DNA of 64,000 nt. Source: DATMNR01 sp963702765. Its GTDB lineage: Bacteria; Chloroflexota; Ktedonobacteria; Ktedonobacterales; Ktedonobacteraceae. Positions 16,552 to 24,505 of the stretch are shown one piece after another (positions within the stretch are counted from its first letter, which is position 1; the number at the start of each line of letters is the position of its first letter). The stretch covers positions 1 through 64,000 of the forward strand of contig CAVPEB010000008.1 in assembly GCA_963702765.1 (NCBI GenBank), written 5' to 3'. The translations under genes and the position numbers were made by a program. The notes beneath the pieces are model-generated. The model saw only the letters and a program-made list of their open reading frames with translations. It was not told the origin of the DNA and did no database searches.

Positions 16552-18105
16552 TTATCCCTGCGCGGGCATGAGATGATCTTGCATCTTTAATGCAATGATA
16601 CGAGTAGCTGCCTCATCAACCCGTGCTTTGGAGAGCGTGCCGTTCTGTAGAGCCGCCTTCAAAGCGTTGATAGTTGCCAGCATCTGATCTGCTCCCGTGG
16701 GGCCGAGCATCATATCATTGCCAGCGTTCAAGGCCATTACTGCTGCCTGGTACATACTCCACTTTTGCGTAATTCCTTGCATATACAGTGCGTCGGTCAA
16801 GACAACTCCATCGTAACCAAATTGCTTGCGCAGGATATCGGTCATGAAGATGTGTGATAGTTCTGCCGGGTAGACGGGATCAATGGCGGGCATTAACACG
16901 TCCGTTGGCATGATCATACCGGGGTTGAGTAATTTGTCGGGCGACTGGATGAAGGCTTTGAAAGGCGCAAGCTCAACCGAGTAGATTTGATCTCTCGTGC
17001 GGTTTACAACAGGAAGAGTGGTATGCGCATCAGGTGTTGCATCCCCCAGGCCAGGAAAATGTTTGATACATGCAATGACCCCATTTGCCTGTAATGCTTT
17101 CATATAAGCTCCAGCGTATGTGATCACAGATTGAGGGGTACTTCCAAATGTGCGTGTTACCATATCATAGCCATTTACGAGATTGACATCGACATCGGGG
17201 GCAAGATTCTCGTTGATACCAAGTGCTAATAAATCGTGTGCAGCTTTGGTTCCTTGTTGTGTTGCTACTTCCGGATTACCAGTATTGGCAATGTCAGTGG
17301 CTGACATTCGGTAGCCATAAATGTGTGATAAGCGGTGGACATATGGCCCTCCCTCTTCGTCGGTTGAAATAAGAAGGGGAATGCTTGCGCGCTGCTGCAT
17401 CTCAGCGATATCGTGTTTGGTCTGGTTAAAGGTGTTCATCTGAAATTCATACATGATGACACCACCAGCATGCAGTTTATTAATCATTGTATCGAGGTCA
17501 GAAGAATAAGTGGTGTCAGCATATTCGACCATGATGAGTTGACCAAGTTCTTCGTCGAGCGTCATATGTGAAACATACATGCTGGCCAGTTGTTTGTATT
17601 GCATGTAGCCTGAGAGGTGCTTGATAGCATTAATCTGGCTTGCATTAAGTGGAGCTTGCACGTTTGGCCCTGCTGCACCTGGCGCAGGTTGAGAATTTAA
17701 TGCGGAATTGGGTGTTTTGGCAAATAAATTAGGGCCGAGGACGGCACTCAGTGCAACAAGTAGAGCCAGCAACAAGAGAAACAAAATGAAAAATGTGCGC
17801 AAACGGTGACGCTTTGGAGGAAGCGCCGGCACTGGTGGGCTAGCAGGAATTGGATGGGATGAGGATGGACGCGAAGCAGTCAACTGTGAAGCAGAGATAG
17901 TTCGTTGGTATTCCGCTGCAGGCATGGGACGCGACGGCATGACCCATGCAGGATCTTTTTGCTCTGGCGATGGTATTTGTTGAGGAGGAATCGTGTTGGT
18001 GTATACCGGTTGATTGGCTGGCCACGAGGAATTAGTCGAGGTGGATTGTCCCTTCGGTTGATCAAAGGGCGAAGATCCCTGTGGTTGCTGATTTTGAGTG
18101 GTCAT
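16552..18105 (-). CDS. Membrane-anchored glycoside hydrolase family 3 (NagZ-like)
   Basis: A 517-residue protein with a Pro/Ser/Gln-rich cytoplasmic head (1-105), one membrane helix near 108-130 (TFFILFLLLLALLVALSAVLG) and a GH3 domain outside. GH3 marks: ELGQLIMVEY, STDEEGGPYVHRL, the substrate-binding KHFPGLGDATPDAHTTLP (KHFPGHGDT.xDSH in NagZ) with the catalytic His in the DAH part, and the nucleophile aspartate in VVLTDALYM. NagZ enzymes remove N-acetylglucosamine from peptidoglycan fragments; here the location outside the membrane fits cell-wall or chitin fragments. Substrate is inferred. The expected H is L in KHFPGLG. It converges on der with only 30 bases between stops. Confidence 0.86.
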   Translation of the reverse strand: MTTQNQQPQGSSPFDQPKGQSTSTNSSWPANQPVYTNTIPPQQIPSPEQKDPAWVMPSRPMPAAEYQRTISASQLTASRPSSSHPIPASPPVPALPPKRHRLRTFFILFLLLLALLVALSAVLGPNLFAKTPNSALNSQPAPGAAGPNVQAPLNASQINAIKHLSGYMQYKQLASMYVSHMTLDEELGQLIMVEYADTTYSSDLDTMINKLHAGGVIMYEFQMNTFNQTKHDIAEMQQRASIPLLISTDEEGGPYVHRLSHIYGYRMSATDIANTGNPEVATQQGTKAAHDLLALGINENLAPDVDVNLVNGYDMVTRTFGSTPQSVITYAGAYMKALQANGVIACIKHFPGLGDATPDAHTTLPVVNRTRDQIYSVELAPFKAFIQSPDKLLNPGMIMPTDVLMPAIDPVYPAELSHIFMTDILRKQFGYDGVVLTDALYMQGITQKWSMYQAAVMALNAGNDMMLGPTGADQMLATINALKAALQNGTLSKARVDEAATRIIALKMQDHLMPAQG

Positions 18106-18249
18106 AGGTACTCCTCATGATTTTTGACAGTTCATACTTTTTATAAGGCATAATATTGAGCAAAATGATAGAGTATCGATTGATACTGTGGCATTACACC
18201 ATACATTACAATTGCACTTTTGCAGTATAACAGACAAGTATAGATATTT

Positions 18250-19917
18250 TTACTCTTCTAACGAATCTGGAATCTGGATCGTTTCTGTTGAATTCCCGTT
18301 TGTCTCGTCTGTTGCCTGAATGTCCTCGGTATTCTTTTGTGATTTAGTAGATTGTCGAGAACGTTTTGGCTTTGAGACTATAGATGTAGCTGTCTGATCT
18401 TCAAGTGCGGCTGGTTCCTCTGTTGAGGACGCAGGAATGTGTTCAGGTTGTTCCTCGAACAAGAATTGATGCGTCTCTTCGATTTCCACTATCTCCACTA
18501 CGGCATCTTGTGTTGTTGGAGCAGGTATCTCAACGGGTTCTGGAGCAATAGGGGATGAAGGCTGAACGATATGTTCGTCAGGAGGCGTGACCAGGTTTGT
18601 TTCTTCATGGACGCTCTGCTGCTCTTGTGGCCACGCGGCGGCCGTTGTAACTGGATGTAGTTGGTGAGCCGATGCACGCACATTCGGCACTACAGATGCG
18701 GGTAATAGCGCATAATCGAATATGACTTTTATAGCTCTGCTACGCGATTTGGCTGTGGTAGTCGCAAATGCTGTACGGTAATTGGTAAGAGCGTAACGGT
18801 GAGTAATGAGTTTTTCAGGATGTATGAGTTCGTTTTCGATCATCTCAGCGGCGATGGAGAACGTAGAACAGTGTTCATAGGTGCCAATTGGCCAGTTTTC
18901 CATACCATGAGCGAGCGTTCCAATGAGATCAATCTCCTGATACCAGATTGGGGTAAGATCGATCTGCATAGTATGCAAGCTCAAGCCGACCAGCACAACT
19001 GTGCCAGCCGCCCGTGCCCAGCGTAGAGAGTCATGAATCGTCTCCTTACTTCCAATCGTATCAAAAATGACTTCGTAACCGCCAAGTAACATTTTGTTGT
19101 CAAATCTACCTGAATAGAGTTTCGCGCCAGTTATATGCTCGACTTCCTGGTACCTATCATGAGGATATATGATATGTGTTGCACCCATGCGAGTAGCCTG
19201 TTCGATCTGAAATGGGTAGCGGGCCATAACACTCACTGTTGCGCTGGGAACAAGAGCATGAATTACTTGTAAAGTGAGCAGGCCTATGGTGCCTGCACCT
19301 ATGATAAGAACATGTTCATTAGGCTGGGGAAGTCGGCGCAAAACAGCGTGAACTGCAACAGAAGTAGGTTCCAGAAGTACAGCCTGTTCATCACTCATGT
19401 CAGGTGGGATGCGGAAAAGTTGTTGTTCGTGAACAAGCATTTCTTCGCTCCAGCCACCACCAATTTGTTCAGGGCCAGAGAGCAGGCCCGCACGCTCACA
19501 TAAGCTGTAGTTGCCGGAAGCGCATGATCTGCAAGGGGGTTGCTCTCCAGAAGTCATACAATTGGGACCACTTTGCAATGTAACTCGATCACCAACCTGC
19601 AGATATTGGACTTCGTCTCCTACTTCGATGACCTCGCCCACGACCTCGTGACCTGGATACGAATTTCTATGTCCTGGAAGAGCGGCGGGCGCGATACGAA
19701 AGTCTCCATCAGCATAGATCATATGCAGGTCGCTTCCACAGATGCCAGCTAGCCGATTGCGAACGCGCACCCAATTTGCCGCAGGTAATGGTTGTCGAGG
19801 TAAATTCTGCACTTGTAAAGGTGCGAATGAAGAAAAATATGCGCCGTGCCAGATCCGTCCCAAGATCTGGGTGAGAATAACTCGTCTTGGGCTTAACTCC
19901 AGAGTAGAAGTCCACAT
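18250..19917 (-). CDS. Zinc-dependent alcohol/sorbitol-type dehydrogenase with long acidic tail
   Basis: A medium-chain dehydrogenase. The GroES-like domain has the catalytic-zinc ligands in LAGICGSDLHM and YPGHEVVGEV, and a structural-zinc lobe rich in Cys (QPPCRSCASGNYSLC). The Rossmann part has VLIIGAGTIGLLTLQ, so it oxidises or reduces an alcohol with NAD(P). The enzyme core ends near residue 390. A further 165 residues are Pro/Glu/Thr-rich, disordered, with one basic patch KPKRSRQSTKSQKN; such a tail is not typical. GGGGAGGG lies 8 bases before the ATG. An IscB element ends about 30 bases upstream of the ATG, splitting the gene from a good promoter at 21482-21510. Confidence 0.83.
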   Translation of the reverse strand: MWTSTLELSPRRVILTQILGRIWHGAYFSSFAPLQVQNLPRQPLPAANWVRVRNRLAGICGSDLHMIYADGDFRIAPAALPGHRNSYPGHEVVGEVIEVGDEVQYLQVGDRVTLQSGPNCMTSGEQPPCRSCASGNYSLCERAGLLSGPEQIGGGWSEEMLVHEQQLFRIPPDMSDEQAVLLEPTSVAVHAVLRRLPQPNEHVLIIGAGTIGLLTLQVIHALVPSATVSVMARYPFQIEQATRMGATHIIYPHDRYQEVEHITGAKLYSGRFDNKMLLGGYEVIFDTIGSKETIHDSLRWARAAGTVVLVGLSLHTMQIDLTPIWYQEIDLIGTLAHGMENWPIGTYEHCSTFSIAAEMIENELIHPEKLITHRYALTNYRTAFATTTAKSRSRAIKVIFDYALLPASVVPNVRASAHQLHPVTTAAAWPQEQQSVHEETNLVTPPDEHIVQPSSPIAPEPVEIPAPTTQDAVVEIVEIEETHQFLFEEQPEHIPASSTEEPAALEDQTATSIVSKPKRSRQSTKSQKNTEDIQATDETNGNSTETIQIPDSLEE

Positions 19918-19948
19918 AGCTGAAACCCTCCCCGGGATATTGTTTCAT

Positions 19949-21460
19949 CAATAACGCGGCGTGGAGACCCGTCTGCTGATCACGGCGACGGGAGGTAACG
20001 CCCCCTTCTTTCGACCAGTGAGGCTGAAGCCTTCTGGACAAAGGTCAACTTTTTGTAACTGGCACTGGCACTGATCTTTACTCCATCCAGAGTCCGCAGA
20101 TCAAAGTAGCCCGAACTTCGCTTGCCAAACACAAAACAGACCGTGCCTTGATAGTCCACACAATCAAACAAGCGAAAGCCACGCACATACTTGTGAGCCG
20201 TATGGCGCTGACGCTTGCCGCCTTTCCTGATGGTGGCTTTGTGGAGTTGTCGGTTGTTTCTTCTGACCCACTTGATGAGATAGCAGGTGCCATCCGAGGT
20301 TGCCAGAGGATGGTCGCTGATACAACGAGCATCAACCTGATGCGACTTCTCTAACTCGTGTGCGATGCGCACATATTTGGTGATATAGCCATACGTGAGT
20401 TGGACATCTGCAAACATTTCTTTGGCCCGCTCATACAGGCGAAAGCCGATAATGCTCATCTGCGTAGCATCCCGAAAACTCCCGGACTTGCGTTCAAACT
20501 TGTGCTCAGATCGAGTTCGGTGAATGAGACCATGGCAGGTCTCGCAGAGCGTCACCAGGTTATCGGGGCTATCGCCGCCAGTCTTACTCGACTCGATGTG
20601 ATGGACATTGAGCATGGGGTCCTTCGACTTGCCCTGACACCACTGGCACACATGACGATCTCTCGCAAGGACATATGCCCTGACATTGCAGAAACCGAGC
20701 TGTGGACCTTGTTGGTAGTCCTTGCCCTCGATCTCGGGGTTGCGTATCTTCTGGATATCGAACTGTGCCACTTCGATCGTTGTCCTGCTCACGGGCAAGA
20801 TCTTGTGCACCAAACGGATCGTTTTCAGATGGGCTTCCACTTTGTGCTGCACAGAGGGTGCGAGCCAGCCTGATCGTTTCTTTCTATTGAGGAAACGGCA
20901 CTCGCGATAGCGGGTCTTGCGGCTGCGCCTGGCACGGCGGTACGCTCTGCGGGTCGCCAGCAATGCCCCGATGTCCGTTCTCGGCTGCACCTCAGCTTCA
21001 AAGAGCACCATCTGCTCAGTCGTAGCGGAAACGCCGATATGCTGTGCCCCGGCATCAATCCCGAGAGAGACTTCCTGTTGATACCCACTACTGCCATACA
21101 GCAGTTGTAGGGTGAAGGGGATCATTCTGACCACCTTGGCCTTGCCCTGCTTGAGCAGCACTCTTGCTTTGCGCGGTGGCAGGGCATTAACGGTTGACCA
21201 TAACAGTTTAATATGTAAACGAACAAGACGTTTACCATCCTTTCGGACGTCTGGTACTCTTCGCCAATGTTCAACGGGCTTGTCATATCTGCAACACCGT
21301 TCCTGCCCATCAGAACTGTTAATCACAGACGCTAAAGCTACAGGCTTGAGTAGGCACCCGTAGGTAGCATGACCTGTCGAACGTAGTTTGCACTTAGGCT
21401 AGTCAAGCAAGGCTTGTGTGAACAAGCCCATCGCCGTGATCGGCAATTGGGTTCTTGACC
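19949..21460 (-). mobile_element. IscB (IS200/IS605-superfamily) element with omega RNA, no tnpA
   Basis: Reads on the minus strand as 5' end, omega RNA, iscB, 3' end. The 5' edge is set near 21460, where the conserved-looking RNA starts. The 3' edge is set before ATGA (complement of 19945-19948), since HEARO/IscB elements are reported to sit in front of ATGA or GTGA. Inside the two ends a 17-base imperfect inverted repeat (15 identities) pairs CTGATCACGGCGACGGG (19976-19992) with the complement of 21426-21442. No transposase gene is present, so movement would need TnpA in trans. Edges are inferred, uncertain by several bases. Confidence 0.6.
19980..21238 (-). CDS. iscB: IscB RNA-guided nuclease (HNH + RuvC), one-base frameshift near its start
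   Basis: IscB proteins are omega-RNA-guided DNA nucleases ancestral to Cas9. The N-terminal PLMP motif is seen as MVNVLFVYILNCYGQPLMPCH from the ATG at 21238 (positions 21238-21176). The rest is in the next frame: RKARVLLKQGKAKVV, RuvC-I SLGIDAGAQHIGVS (Asp codon 21054-21056), arginine-rich bridge helix RRAYRRARRSRKTRYR, RuvC-II TTIEVAQFD (Glu codon 20772-20774), HNH CQWCQGK..LNVHHIESS..CETCH (His-His near 20598-20603), RuvC-III HQVDARCI (Asp codon 20331-20333) and a C-terminal TI-like region. One missing C in the CC at 21175-21177 explains the break; repaired length about 419 aa, normal. All nuclease residues are intact. The alternative upstream in-frame ATG at 21326 would read through omega RNA and lacks PLMP. 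Confidence 0.85.
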
Positions 21461-21475
21461 TTGTATTTGTATGAT
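21239..21475 (-). ncRNA. Omega RNA (HEARO-type) with 5' guide segment
   Basis: The region directly upstream of iscB on its strand is non-coding and highly foldable: a 7-bp stem GGCTTGT/ACAAGCC (21411-21428), a stem CTACGGG/CCTGTAG (21338-21363, one G-U) and a segment complementary to the iscB 3' end (21426-21442). In IscB loci the guide is the first roughly 16 nt and comes from the DNA flanking the element. Here that would be about 21461-21475 (ACAAATACAA and a few bases before it), and the start coincides with the expected start point of the promoter at 21482-21510. Identification rests on position, folding and known IscB architecture. Confidence 0.7.
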
Positions 21476-21481
21476 TAATGA

Positions 21482-21510
21482 AGTGTAGCATGTCTGATAA
21501 AGTGGGTCAA
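21482..21510 (-). promoter_or_regulatory. Promoter reading into omega RNA, iscB and the dehydrogenase
   Basis: Minus strand: TTGACC (complement of 21505-21510), 17-base spacer, TACACT (complement of 21482-21487) with an extended TG element. It lies outside the inferred element and faces the dehydrogenase gene, so it is probably the original dehydrogenase promoter. A 6-bp inverted repeat CAGGGT-AG-ACCCTG at 21528-21541 just upstream could be an operator. Confidence 0.65.
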
Positions 21511-21582
21511 TGAAGAGGTAAGTAAGTCAGGGTAGACCCTGGCAATTACTCCTAGTTTGGTGACTTTCAGATAACCAGGCAT

Positions 21583-21588
21583 TATACT
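21583..21588 (+). promoter_or_regulatory. Possible -10 for the DUF5666-like gene
   Basis: TATACT at 21583-21588, about 98 bases before the GTG start of the next gene. The -35 region (TTGGTG/GTGACT) is poor, so this is tentative. Confidence 0.3.
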
Positions 21589-21685
21589 CATTTCCATTCA
21601 GCGTGCGCTTGCGTTTCTCTTCATTACATATAAACAAGCATTAAAATGAACGTAATGCATAAAGAATTTTAAGAAGGAGAGCCTG

Positions 21686-22156
21686 GTGTTTATCAGCAAA
21701 AGGGTATTAATCATAAGCGGCATTGCGGGAGTTATTCTGGCTGGATGTATTGGCCTGGGGCTTGCATTTGCTTTCTCTCAAATGAATCAAGCATCGTCCC
21801 AACAGGCTATACCAACTGAAATACCAACGATTATTGGATCGAGTACTAATAATTCTTCAGGACAAAGAGCCTGCATCATAGGAATTGTTCAATCTATTAG
21901 CGGCCAGTCGTTTGTTGTTTCAGCAAATCAAGGGAAAAGAGTGGTCACAGTCACAGTAAACGACCAGACTGCATACAGCAAACATGGGAACCAGGCTTCT
22001 TTATCTTTCACCGACCTTGGGGTTGGCAATAGAGTGCGAATAACGGCACAGGATCAATGCAACAGGAAAGAGACGACCATTATGGCTCAAAGCATCACAA
22101 TTCTGGCTGTTGTAGCAGGTCTTACTCCTACCACCGCTACTACTCCAACACCATAA
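21686..22156 (+). CDS. Membrane-anchored DUF5666-like protein
   Basis: A 156-residue protein beginning at GTG with AAGGAG six bases upstream. An N-terminal hydrophobic segment (VLIISGIAGVILAGCIGLGLAFAF) is a signal anchor; ILAGC could serve as a lipobox. The outer domain IIGIVQSISGQSFVVSANQG to LSFTDLGVGNRVRITA has the layout of DUF5666, a small OB-like beta barrel. A Thr/Pro-rich end follows. Function unknown. The next gene, resB, is 120 bases downstream on the same strand; whether they are co-transcribed is unclear. Confidence 0.65.
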   Translation: MFISKRVLIISGIAGVILAGCIGLGLAFAFSQMNQASSQQAIPTEIPTIIGSSTNNSSGQRACIIGIVQSISGQSFVVSANQGKRVVTVTVNDQTAYSKHGNQASLSFTDLGVGNRVRITAQDQCNRKETTIMAQSITILAVVAGLTPTTATTPTP

Positions 22157-22279
22157 TGGATTGTATAGAAACAAATCCGCTTGTCACAGAAGCGCTTATG
22201 CTCTATCATATGTAAAGGTGAATACTTCGCCATTTATTGTTATGGCCTTCACAAGGTAAAGATAGATGATGAAATAAGC

Positions 22280-23884
22280 ATGGCGATTCCAACAAAGAAG
22301 GTGGCGAAGCTGCAACATACGGGGTCGCAGCCACTCCCAACTGAAATTCATTCCAAAAATAAACACACTATCCACCTGGGTAAACCTTCGTTTCAACAAA
22401 AGCATAAGCATCGTTTGCCTTATATCGTCAGGCATCCCATCGATGGCATTTGGGGCTGGCTTAGTTCGGTGCGCACAGCCATATTTCTGATTACTTCAAT
22501 TGCTATTATCTGCTTAGCAGGCATTTACTTTGTGCAGGCGCCTGGTGAAGTATTAAATGATCCTGTAGCGTATGCTGCCTGGGTGCAACAAAACGCATTG
22601 CCTCGCTATGGTTCGCTAACACCAATCTTTGACTGGATGCGATTTTACACTATCTTTTCCAGCTGGTATTTTATGCTGTTGCTTACTGTGCTATCGCTTA
22701 GCATCATTGTATGCACGTTAAATCGTGCGCCGGGTATCTGGCATAATTTTAAACATCCACTCATCAGGCGCAACGACAATTTCTACCAGAATGCAGTAGA
22801 GCGCGTTGAATTTACCCATCCCGATATATCTCTTGCAGTTCAATGGACACAAGATCACTTTCGTAAGAGGAGGTATCGGGTTCGTTTGCTTCAAAAAAAT
22901 GACGTTACGTATCTTTATGCTAATAAAAATTCCTGGGCTACGCTATCGACCTTTGTTTTTCATGCAGCTCTGGTGACGCTTCTGATGGCAGGTGTCTTAT
23001 CACAGTGGCATGGGTTTGCTCCAAATAGCCTGGCCAGACATATATTGCCTGCGCCAATAATAGGCTTAAGCGATAACCTTGCCGGGTTTACTTTTGATCA
23101 AGCTCTGCCTGATGGACAAAGCGCGGTTGTCTTTCCACGTGGAACACCACACAATATAAGTTTCCGCGCCAATAACTTTACTGCAACATTTGACCCCAAG
23201 ACGGGATTACCGACCGATTATGTGACGGATTTGAGCGTTTACCAGGATGGTGAGCTCGTCGCGCACAGTAATCATGTACGTGTGAATGATCCTCTATCGT
23301 ACGGAGGCATCGTCTTTCATCAATCATCCCTCATCCCTTCGGTCAGTGTCACGATTTCCGATGGCCAGGGATGCCTCGTTTGTAATGAAGCGATAGTATT
23401 GGATCAGAGCGAGAATATTTCGTCAAACGTGGCTGTTGATTACGCTAAAGGGATTCCAATTGCAGGGTCGAATCTGACTCTTGGTGTATTTTTTATCCAT
23501 CAACCTTCGATACAATTGCCACAGACCCAACACCCGTCGATACTGATTACGGTTGGCGCACCTAATATTGCACCTGCGCAAGACAAAGCTATTGTGCGAT
23601 TGCAAGCTGGCCAGTCAGGCCAGAGCTTTGATAAGCAATGGAGTATCAGGCTCAATAGTGCAAGCGAGGCAACCGTTTTACTCGTCACGAAAGATGCAGG
23701 CTCTATACTGGTCTGGCCTACTGCTGTTCTACTTATCCTGAGTTTATGTATCACGTTCTACTTCCCACAGAAGCGCCTCTGGATTCGCGTGAGTGGTCAA
23801 CGAGTACAATTAGCTGCTTTGCGTGAGCATTTTACCAACATTCGCACTGAAATGCTAACCGTCACCCGAAATTGGTCCCATTGA
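22280..23884 (+). CDS. resB: ResB/Ccs1-like cytochrome c biogenesis protein
   Basis: ResB works with ResC (CcsA) to bring heme to apocytochrome c on the outer face of the membrane. The 534-residue protein has helices near LSSVRTAIFLITSIAIICLAG and YFMLLLTVLSLSIIVCTLN (ending in the ResB signature CTLNRAPGIW), a third at STFVFHAALVTLLMAGVL, a large outer domain with GGIVFHQSS, and a final helix. These match the ResB fold and topology. The ATG at 22280 starts a basic head; no strong ribosome site is visible, and a TTG at 22181 in frame is the alternative. No ccsA or cytochrome c gene is in the window, so its partner is elsewhere. Confidence 0.8.
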   Translation: MAIPTKKVAKLQHTGSQPLPTEIHSKNKHTIHLGKPSFQQKHKHRLPYIVRHPIDGIWGWLSSVRTAIFLITSIAIICLAGIYFVQAPGEVLNDPVAYAAWVQQNALPRYGSLTPIFDWMRFYTIFSSWYFMLLLTVLSLSIIVCTLNRAPGIWHNFKHPLIRRNDNFYQNAVERVEFTHPDISLAVQWTQDHFRKRRYRVRLLQKNDVTYLYANKNSWATLSTFVFHAALVTLLMAGVLSQWHGFAPNSLARHILPAPIIGLSDNLAGFTFDQALPDGQSAVVFPRGTPHNISFRANNFTATFDPKTGLPTDYVTDLSVYQDGELVAHSNHVRVNDPLSYGGIVFHQSSLIPSVSVTISDGQGCLVCNEAIVLDQSENISSNVAVDYAKGIPIAGSNLTLGVFFIHQPSIQLPQTQHPSILITVGAPNIAPAQDKAIVRLQAGQSGQSFDKQWSIRLNSASEATVLLVTKDAGSILVWPTAVLLILSLCITFYFPQKRLWIRVSGQRVQLAALREHFTNIRTEMLTVTRNWSH

Positions 23885-23928
23885 CAGTACATAGCTCCTG
23901 ATATATGCTACGAGCAATCGATTGGCTC
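23881..23928 (+). promoter_or_regulatory. Promoter and possible Rrf2 operator before the rrf2-cysK pair
   Basis: TTGACA (23881-23886, overlapping the resB stop), 17-base spacer, TATGCT (23904-23909). Immediately after lies the perfect palindrome CAATCGATTG (23915-23924) in a longer imperfect dyad GAG..CTC. Its position fits a repressor site for the Rrf2 protein encoded next; that is inference. Confidence 0.45.
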
Positions 23929-24044
23929 TCGTACCTGTGCACTGAGATGAGTGAGGAATGTATTGTGGCGGCCAGGTGAGAAAATCAAAAATCGGGAGAG
24001 TCTTCAACTCATCTTGCTTTAGCCTGCTGGAAAGGCGTCCGGCT

Positions 24045-24482
24045 ATGAAATTGACAATGAAAGGCGATTATGGTTTGCGAGCCATGCTCGATCTAGCGGC
24101 ATACTATGGGCAGGGACCTATTGAGAGTTCAGATATTGCCAGCAGGCAATATATTCCAGAACAATACCTCGATCAGATTTTGATGGCTTTACGCAAAGAG
24201 GGATTGATAAAAAGCGTTCGTGGTCCCAAGGGTGGTCATATGTTGGCCAAGCCACCAGCGCAGATCACCATGGCTCAGGTGATGCAAGCTCTCGAAGGGT
24301 ATGTTCCACCAATGGAATGTTTACCTAACCCGGACTTCTGTAAGCTTTCTCCAGGGTGTGCTTTGAGAGATGTCTGGAAAGAAATTGACGAGTTGACACA
24401 ACGAATACTTGTTTCTACCACAGTAGAAGAGCTTGCTCAGAAGCATCGGGCTGGCACTACAGAAACAATGTATTATATCTAA
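24045..24482 (+). CDS. Rrf2-family transcriptional regulator (CymR/IscR-like)
   Basis: 145 residues: N-terminal MKLTMKGDYGLRAMLDLA and winged helix with recognition region IPEQYLDQILMALRKEGLIKSVRGPKGGH, typical of Rrf2 proteins. Three cysteines, C-x6-C-x5-C (CLPNPDFCKLSPGC), match the cluster-binding triad of IscR-like members, so it may sense Fe-S or redox state; CymR-type proteins without it sense cysteine supply via CysK. The gene lies 23 bases upstream of cysteine synthase, so control of sulfur metabolism is likely. The ATG at 24045 gives the canonical start; AAAGG is 10 bases upstream. Earlier in-frame codons add a non-family stretch and were rejected. Confidence 0.88.
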   Translation: MKLTMKGDYGLRAMLDLAAYYGQGPIESSDIASRQYIPEQYLDQILMALRKEGLIKSVRGPKGGHMLAKPPAQITMAQVMQALEGYVPPMECLPNPDFCKLSPGCALRDVWKEIDELTQRILVSTTVEELAQKHRAGTTETMYYI

Positions 24483-24505
24483 CCATATGTTGGGGTGGTC
24501 TGGCC

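Noticed and set aside
20358..20873. Plus-strand open frame of 171 codons opposite iscB
   Set aside because: It is the antisense of the conserved HNH/RuvC region, has no ribosome site and no recognisable domain.
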